Shown here piece after piece: positions 60,041 through 64,000 of a DNA stretch of 64,000 nt (its first letter is position 1; every line of letters starts with the position of its first letter). The translations under genes and the position numbers were made by a program. Below the pieces are notes generated by a model. That model saw only the letters and a program-made list of their open reading frames with translations. It ran no database searches and had not been told where the DNA came from. The DNA comes from Defluviitoga tunisiensis. GTDB taxonomy: Bacteria > Thermotogota > Thermotogae > Petrotogales > Petrotogaceae. The stretch covers positions 928,676 to 992,675 of the forward strand of contig NZ_LN824141.1 of assembly GCF_000953715.1 (NCBI RefSeq), read 5' to 3'.

Positions 60041-62137
60041 ATGAAAAAGAAAGAATTGATCTTAGAAGGCCTTAGTTGTGCTAATTGTGCAGTAAAGATT
60101 GAAGAAGAAATAAAAAAATTAGAAGGCGCTAACGATGTTAGTATAAATTTTGTTACTAAAACGTTGAAAGTTAATGTTGATGATGAAAACAAGCTTAAAG
60201 AGATAGAAAAAATAGTTAAAGAGATTGAGCCAGATGTTAAAGTGTATGATAAAGACAAAATTCAAAAAAGTTTCCAAAAAAAGAATGAACTAGATGATCA
60301 TGAAAATAAATTTAATAAAAGGGATGAAATTTCAAGGTTGTTGTATAGTTTAACAATTTTTATAATTGCTATACTAGTTAAAGAACCTTTTGGTTTAAAA
60401 TTGTCTTTGTTTATTGTTTCTTATATTATTTCCGGATGGAAGGTACTATATCGTTCGTTTATCAACATAAAAAAAGGCTTGATTTTTGATGAAAATTTTC
60501 TTATGAGTATTGCGACAATTGGGGCATTCTCGATTGGACAATTTGCGGAAGCAGTAGGAGTTATGATTTTTTATGAGATTGGAGAGTTGCTACAAGCTCT
60601 TGCTGTGGATAATTCAAGACGATCAATAAAATCATTGCTTGAGATAAGACCAGACTATGCAAATCTTTTAGATGATGGGAGAACTTATAAAGTTGCACCA
60701 CAAGAGGTCAGTGTAGGACAATTAATTTTGGTTAAGCCCGGAGAAAGAATTCCACTAGACGGGGTAGTAATAAGAGGATCTACAATGGTAGATACTTCAG
60801 CCCTAACTGGTGAACCTGTTCCAAAGACAATTAAAGAAGGCGATGAGGTATTAAGTGGATTTGTGAATCTTAATGGTTCAATTACCGTAAAAGTTGAGAA
60901 AGAATACAGTCAGTCTACTTACTCTAAGATATTAGAGATAGTTGAAACTACAGCAAGTAAGAAAGCAAGAACAGAAAAGATTATCTCAAAATTTGCAAGG
61001 TATTATACACCAATTGTTGTATTTTCTGCAATTGCTTTAGCTATTCTTCCACCATTAGTATTCGGAGGACCGTTTAAACAATGGTTGTATAGGGCTTTAG
61101 TTTTTCTTGTTATTTCGTGTCCCTGTGCTTTAGTGTTGTCAATTCCATTAGGGTACTTTGCTGGGATTGGTAAGCTATCTAAAAAAGGAGTGCTTGTTAA
61201 AGGTGGAAACTATCTTGAAACATTAAAAAATCTAGATACAATTATTTTTGATAAAACTGGGACTCTCACCGAAGGTGTATTCGAGGTTACAGAAGTTAAG
61301 GCGTATAATGGTATAAATAATAATGAACTTTTGAAGATAGCAGCCTATGCGGAAAGCCATTCCAATCATCCAATTGCAACATCAATCAAGGAATATTATA
61401 ACGATAATATAGATGAAAAGTTAATACAGGAATATCAAGAGATAGTTGGAAAAGGGGTTAGGGCTAAAATAAATGGTGAGACAGTATTAGTTGGTAATAT
61501 GGATTTTATGCTGGAAAATGGTGTTGATATCCCTACAATAGAACCAAACGGTACTATTGTATATGTTGGTATTAATAATATTTTTGCGGGATATATTAAG
61601 ATATCAGATAAAATTAGACCACAAACAAAGGATACCATCAATAAGTTGAAAGAGTTAGGAATTAAAAAGACCGTGTTGTTGACGGGCGATAATGAAGAAA
61701 CAGCAAAAAGGGTAGCATTAGAGCTTGGTGTGGATGAATACTATGCGAATTTACTTCCAGAAGATAAAGTAACTCTTTTAGAAAGGTATTTAAGCGATAA
61801 ACCTTCTGTTGCTTTTGTTGGAGATGGAATTAATGATGCCCCCGTTCTTGCACGATCAGATGTTGGAATTGCAATGGGAGGATTAGGTTCTGATGCAGCT
61901 ATAGAAGCAGCAGATGTAGTTATTATGGAAGATGATATTTCTAGAATAATCGATGCTATAAATGTTTCACGAAAAACTATTAACATTATATGGCAAAATA
62001 TAATATTTATTTTAGCGGTAAAGATTTTATTTCTTATCTTAGGAGCTTTAGGATTGGCAAATATGTGGGGAGCAGTATTTGCAGATGTTGGGGTATCTCT
62101 ATTGGCTGTGTTTAATTGTATGAGGATTTTAAAATAA
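60041..62137 (+). CDS. Heavy-metal P-type ATPase (Cd/Zn/Pb export)
   Basis: 698 residues from ATG 60041 (GGAGGG upstream; the frame is open from 60008). N-terminal metal-binding domain LEGLSCANCAVKIEEEI (CxxC). Membrane metal site SCPCALVLS, phosphorylation loop FDKTGTLTEG, nucleotide motif SNHPIA, hinge VGDGINDAPVLARSDVG. The CPC with CadC-like regulator favours divalent soft metals (Cd, Zn, Pb) over copper. It exports the metal across the inner membrane. Confidence 0.94.
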   Translation: MKKKELILEGLSCANCAVKIEEEIKKLEGANDVSINFVTKTLKVNVDDENKLKEIEKIVKEIEPDVKVYDKDKIQKSFQKKNELDDHENKFNKRDEISRLLYSLTIFIIAILVKEPFGLKLSLFIVSYIISGWKVLYRSFINIKKGLIFDENFLMSIATIGAFSIGQFAEAVGVMIFYEIGELLQALAVDNSRRSIKSLLEIRPDYANLLDDGRTYKVAPQEVSVGQLILVKPGERIPLDGVVIRGSTMVDTSALTGEPVPKTIKEGDEVLSGFVNLNGSITVKVEKEYSQSTYSKILEIVETTASKKARTEKIISKFARYYTPIVVFSAIALAILPPLVFGGPFKQWLYRALVFLVISCPCALVLSIPLGYFAGIGKLSKKGVLVKGGNYLETLKNLDTIIFDKTGTLTEGVFEVTEVKAYNGINNNELLKIAAYAESHSNHPIATSIKEYYNDNIDEKLIQEYQEIVGKGVRAKINGETVLVGNMDFMLENGVDIPTIEPNGTIVYVGINNIFAGYIKISDKIRPQTKDTINKLKELGIKKTVLLTGDNEETAKRVALELGVDEYYANLLPEDKVTLLERYLSDKPSVAFVGDGINDAPVLARSDVGIAMGGLGSDAAIEAADVVIMEDDISRIIDAINVSRKTINIIWQNIIFILAVKILFLILGALGLANMWGAVFADVGVSLLAVFNCMRILK

Positions 62138-62514
62138 CGAAGATAGGAATTAATTAAGCTTAAGTATAGAGTCCAAGTTTATTTTATCTAAAATAGAATG
62201 TTCTATCGATAATATTATTTGTGTATTATTAATTTACTAAAATACAGTCCAAGGGATATTTTGTTTTCCTCAATTAGATATGTCTTTAGCTCCTGCTTCT
62301 ATGACTCTTTTTATCTGATTTATGGTGTAATTGGTATTGTAAAAAGAAGTTTAAATTTAGTCGATTTATATAATTGAATTATAATTTTGGGATCTAAAAA
62401 AATCTAAAAAGCTTAATTTATTGTTTTTGTCGTATAATCTTGTAATGAAGCAATTTTATTATTAGTGACTTTAGAAATTAAGATTTTCTAAGAATGGGGT
62501 TTTGAATTTAAAAT

Positions 62515-62560
62515 GGGTCTAAGGCGGAGCCCTCCCCTCCCAGGTACAAGTGCCGAAAAG
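62515..62560 (+). repeat. Family A repeat, copy 11
   Basis: Core GGGTCTAAGGCGGAGCCCT at 62515-62533, then caggtacaagtgccgaaaa. In 62138-62514 I see only AT-rich sequence and, on the minus strand near 62280-62340, a short open stretch reading NQIKRVIEAGAKDIS before a stop, possibly a gene remnant. Confidence 0.8.
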
Positions 62561-62663
62561 TTGAGGAGCTATTTGTAAAAATAATCAAATCCCAAACCTA
62601 AATATAATAAGAATTTTAGAATTTCTAGAGTAAGTTAATTTTATTTTTAAGTGTGGGTATATA

Positions 62664-63220
62664 ATGATCAGTATAGATGTTATAGGTGACATTTTTTTAG
62701 ATATCTACATTATTCAAGAACAAGGAGAAGATATTCATAAATCTGAGATATACATGTTTCCTGGTGGTTCTAGGCTTATTATTGCGATAGGTTTAGCCAA
62801 ACGAGGTTATAACGTTAGATTGATTGGTAATGTCGGTAACGATTTTGTAGGAGATTATCTTATTAAAATATTGACGAGGTATGGTGTAGATGTTGATTAT
62901 GTTCAAAGAATGGATATGCGCACACCTTTATTTGTTAATATTAATGAAAAGCCTATAGCGATTGATAGACAGCTGCTTGATTGTGATGTATTGCTTCCTA
63001 ATAATAAATCAGACTATTTGTTCATTACTACTGAGATAAGTGAAGAGGTTATTAATAGAGATCTGTTTTCATATTACAAAAAGGTGTTCTTTGATATTGG
63101 ACCAAGGTCAAAAATTATCTCTAATAATCATAAAAAATATAATAATGTTCTTTACATCGGAAACGAAAAAGAATGTAAAGAACTTCCATTTACTTGTGAT
63201 GTTATAAAACTAGGAGTCAA
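62664..63220 (+). pseudogene. PfkB family sugar kinase, interrupted by IscB element
   Basis: The N-terminal 185 residues of a PfkB kinase: VIGDIFLDIYII, FPGGSRLIIAIGLAKRGYNV and LIGNVGNDFVGDYLIKIL. The frame reaches CDVIKLG, where kinases have their K-L-G strand, then runs into the element; the ORF ends artificially at 63275. The catalytic GAGD region would lie beyond the insertion outside the window. Inactive in this form unless the element excises. Confidence 0.85.
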
Positions 63221-63440
63221 CCACCCACCGCCTATAGAGGTGGGGGCTTGTAGAAATACAAGCTCGGTTGATTAGCCTATGTCATTAGCTTTTGCTAATG
63301 ATTAGTTATAGCAGAATATATAGTCACCGTGGGATGCTCCACAAGTCCCATGCTCTGAGGGTAATGGTTAAACATCTCTGAGGGGTAGGAGAAGTGCTGT
63401 TACCATTAAACCTGCTATAACATTGGCGATGTGGACCTAC
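63221..63440 (+). ncRNA. Omega-RNA-like structured sequence, copy c
   Basis: Six differences from copy a, all in the first 75 nt. One is GGCGG to GGTGG in the first stem, which keeps pairing as G-U. Another changes T-G to C-G closing the TTTT loop. The preserved pairing supports selection on the RNA or single-strand fold. Confidence 0.7.
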
Positions 63441-63474
63441 AGGCTTCGGCCTGACTTACCTTGATGGAGGTAAA

Positions 63475-64000
63475 TTGTATGGAATGAAGCCTGTTCAAAA
63501 ACCATTAAAGGACGCAACATTTATGTCTACTATAAGATGGAAATTGGTCAATGCGCTGATGTGTGACTACACTTACGGTTATATTACAAAATCCAAAAGA
63601 GTAAGTCTTGGTTTGGAAAAGACACATTATAACGATGCATTTTGCATAGCAGGTGGAATTAATCAACAGAGAATAGAACCTATCTATTTTGAGCAAATTA
63701 GGAGAAACAATCGTTCACTCGAAAAGTTCTATGATGCAAAATATGTTGATATAAGAGATAAGTCTATTAAAACAGGACAAGAGCTTTTCTGTGGTATAAG
63801 GACACGGAACAAAAACTTAAATGAAGAAAATCTTCATAAGTATCGTGGAGCTAAAAAATCAAAAGGCAGAAGAAATATTCGTAAGCAAAGATACGCTTAT
63901 CAGCCTAAAGATATCGTTATCTTTGAGAGCAAAAAATATTCAGTTCAAGGTGTACAGAACAAAGGTAAATATATTAAGCTAATGGAAATGTCTAAGCCAG
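63475..64000 (+). pseudogene. IscB-like nuclease, C-terminal fragment (RuvC-III), copy c
   Basis: TTG 63475 with GGAGG 4 nt upstream; the frame is open to the window end. Same sequence as copy b apart from Ile for Arg in GxRTRNKN, Ile for Thr in KDIVxFESK, and AAA instead of the TAA stop after GVQN. It lacks RRXRR, RuvC-I/II and HNH, so nuclease activity is not expected. It may yield a short RNA-binding protein if translated. Confidence 0.78.

Larger units (their letters stand above)
63221..64000 (+). mobile_element. IscB-type element, deletion derivative, copy c (runs off window)
   Basis: Begins right after GTCAA (63216-63220), same flank as copies a and b. It has the same internal structure as copy b: omega-RNA-like 220 bp joined to the C-terminal IscB fragment, about 99 percent identical in the coding part by eye. 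The right end is not included. Confidence 0.8.

Noticed and set aside
62280-62340. Gene fragment NQIKRVIEAGAKDIS on the minus strand
   Set aside because: Only about 18 codons with no start; too short to identify, noted as a possible remnant only.

Overview
The window is an AT-rich chromosomal segment of a thermophilic, fermentative bacterium of the Thermotogota, most like Petrotoga or a close relative. The reasons are the gene content (secreted glycosidase, sugar ABC transporter, SpoVS, YqhQ-type DUF1385, PyrE with a C-terminal cysteine pair, a short Rho), the style of the single 16S-23S-5S operon, strong purine-rich ribosome binding sites and frequent GTG/TTG starts. The genus is inferred, not proven.

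Layout. 1-2550: a starch-use operon (alpha-amylase lipoprotein, then a lipoprotein with tandem starch-binding-like domains) behind LacI-type operators. 2786-4984: DUF554 membrane protein, a wrecked IscB element, a flavodoxin/ferredoxin protein. 5109-9217: operon of 5'-nucleotidase, RNase H and a secreted SAM-hydrolase/tyrosine-phosphatase fusion. 9774-14782: rRNA operon with promoter and terminator. 14958-22814: small metabolic and tRNA-modification genes, with an 8-unit palindromic array at 16414. 22825-30454: degenerate ABC-like protein, MATE pump, tmRNA, HEAT protein, recN, sucrose-phosphate synthase, DHFR-like protein and sugar kinase. 30813-35284: sugar ABC importer plus GlmM-like mutase. 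35351-41916: HtrA, pyrE, hydrolase, rho, DUF1385, SpoVS. 42067-44959: cobalamin riboswitch and btuFCD. 45409-47598: chemoreceptor. 48094-59462: accessory island with three ABC-2 type exporters, two YtrA-type GntR regulators, two paralogous membrane-anchored repeat proteins, a split hydrolase and an IscB element. 59490-62137: metal-sensing ArsR regulator and heavy-metal P-type ATPase. 62664-64000: a sugar kinase cut by a third IscB element.

The most interesting material is mobile or structural. Three copies of one 220-nt structured RNA-like sequence head fragments of IscB (RNA-guided nuclease of the OMEGA class). One fragment keeps only the N-terminal RRXRR/RuvC-I part; two nearly identical copies keep only the RuvC-III/C-terminal part. 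One insertion can be excised on paper to restore an ABC permease reading frame, which gives the exact ends of the element and a GTCAA flank. Two further repeat families fill the intergenic spaces: family A (12 copies, stem-loops mostly with the unusually stable GCGNAGC core) and family B (GAGACG...CGTCTC hairpins with a compensatory base change between subtypes).

Two secreted or cell-surface enzyme genes (alpha-amylase and an alpha/beta hydrolase) are each split by a -1 shift in a homopolymer run just upstream of catalytic residues. This is either assembly error, decay or slippage-based expression. Regulation is unusually readable: a near-identical operator lies before the amylase and the sugar importer, perfect palindromes sit in both YtrA-type promoters, and CadC/SmtB-type operators flank the arsR-like gene.
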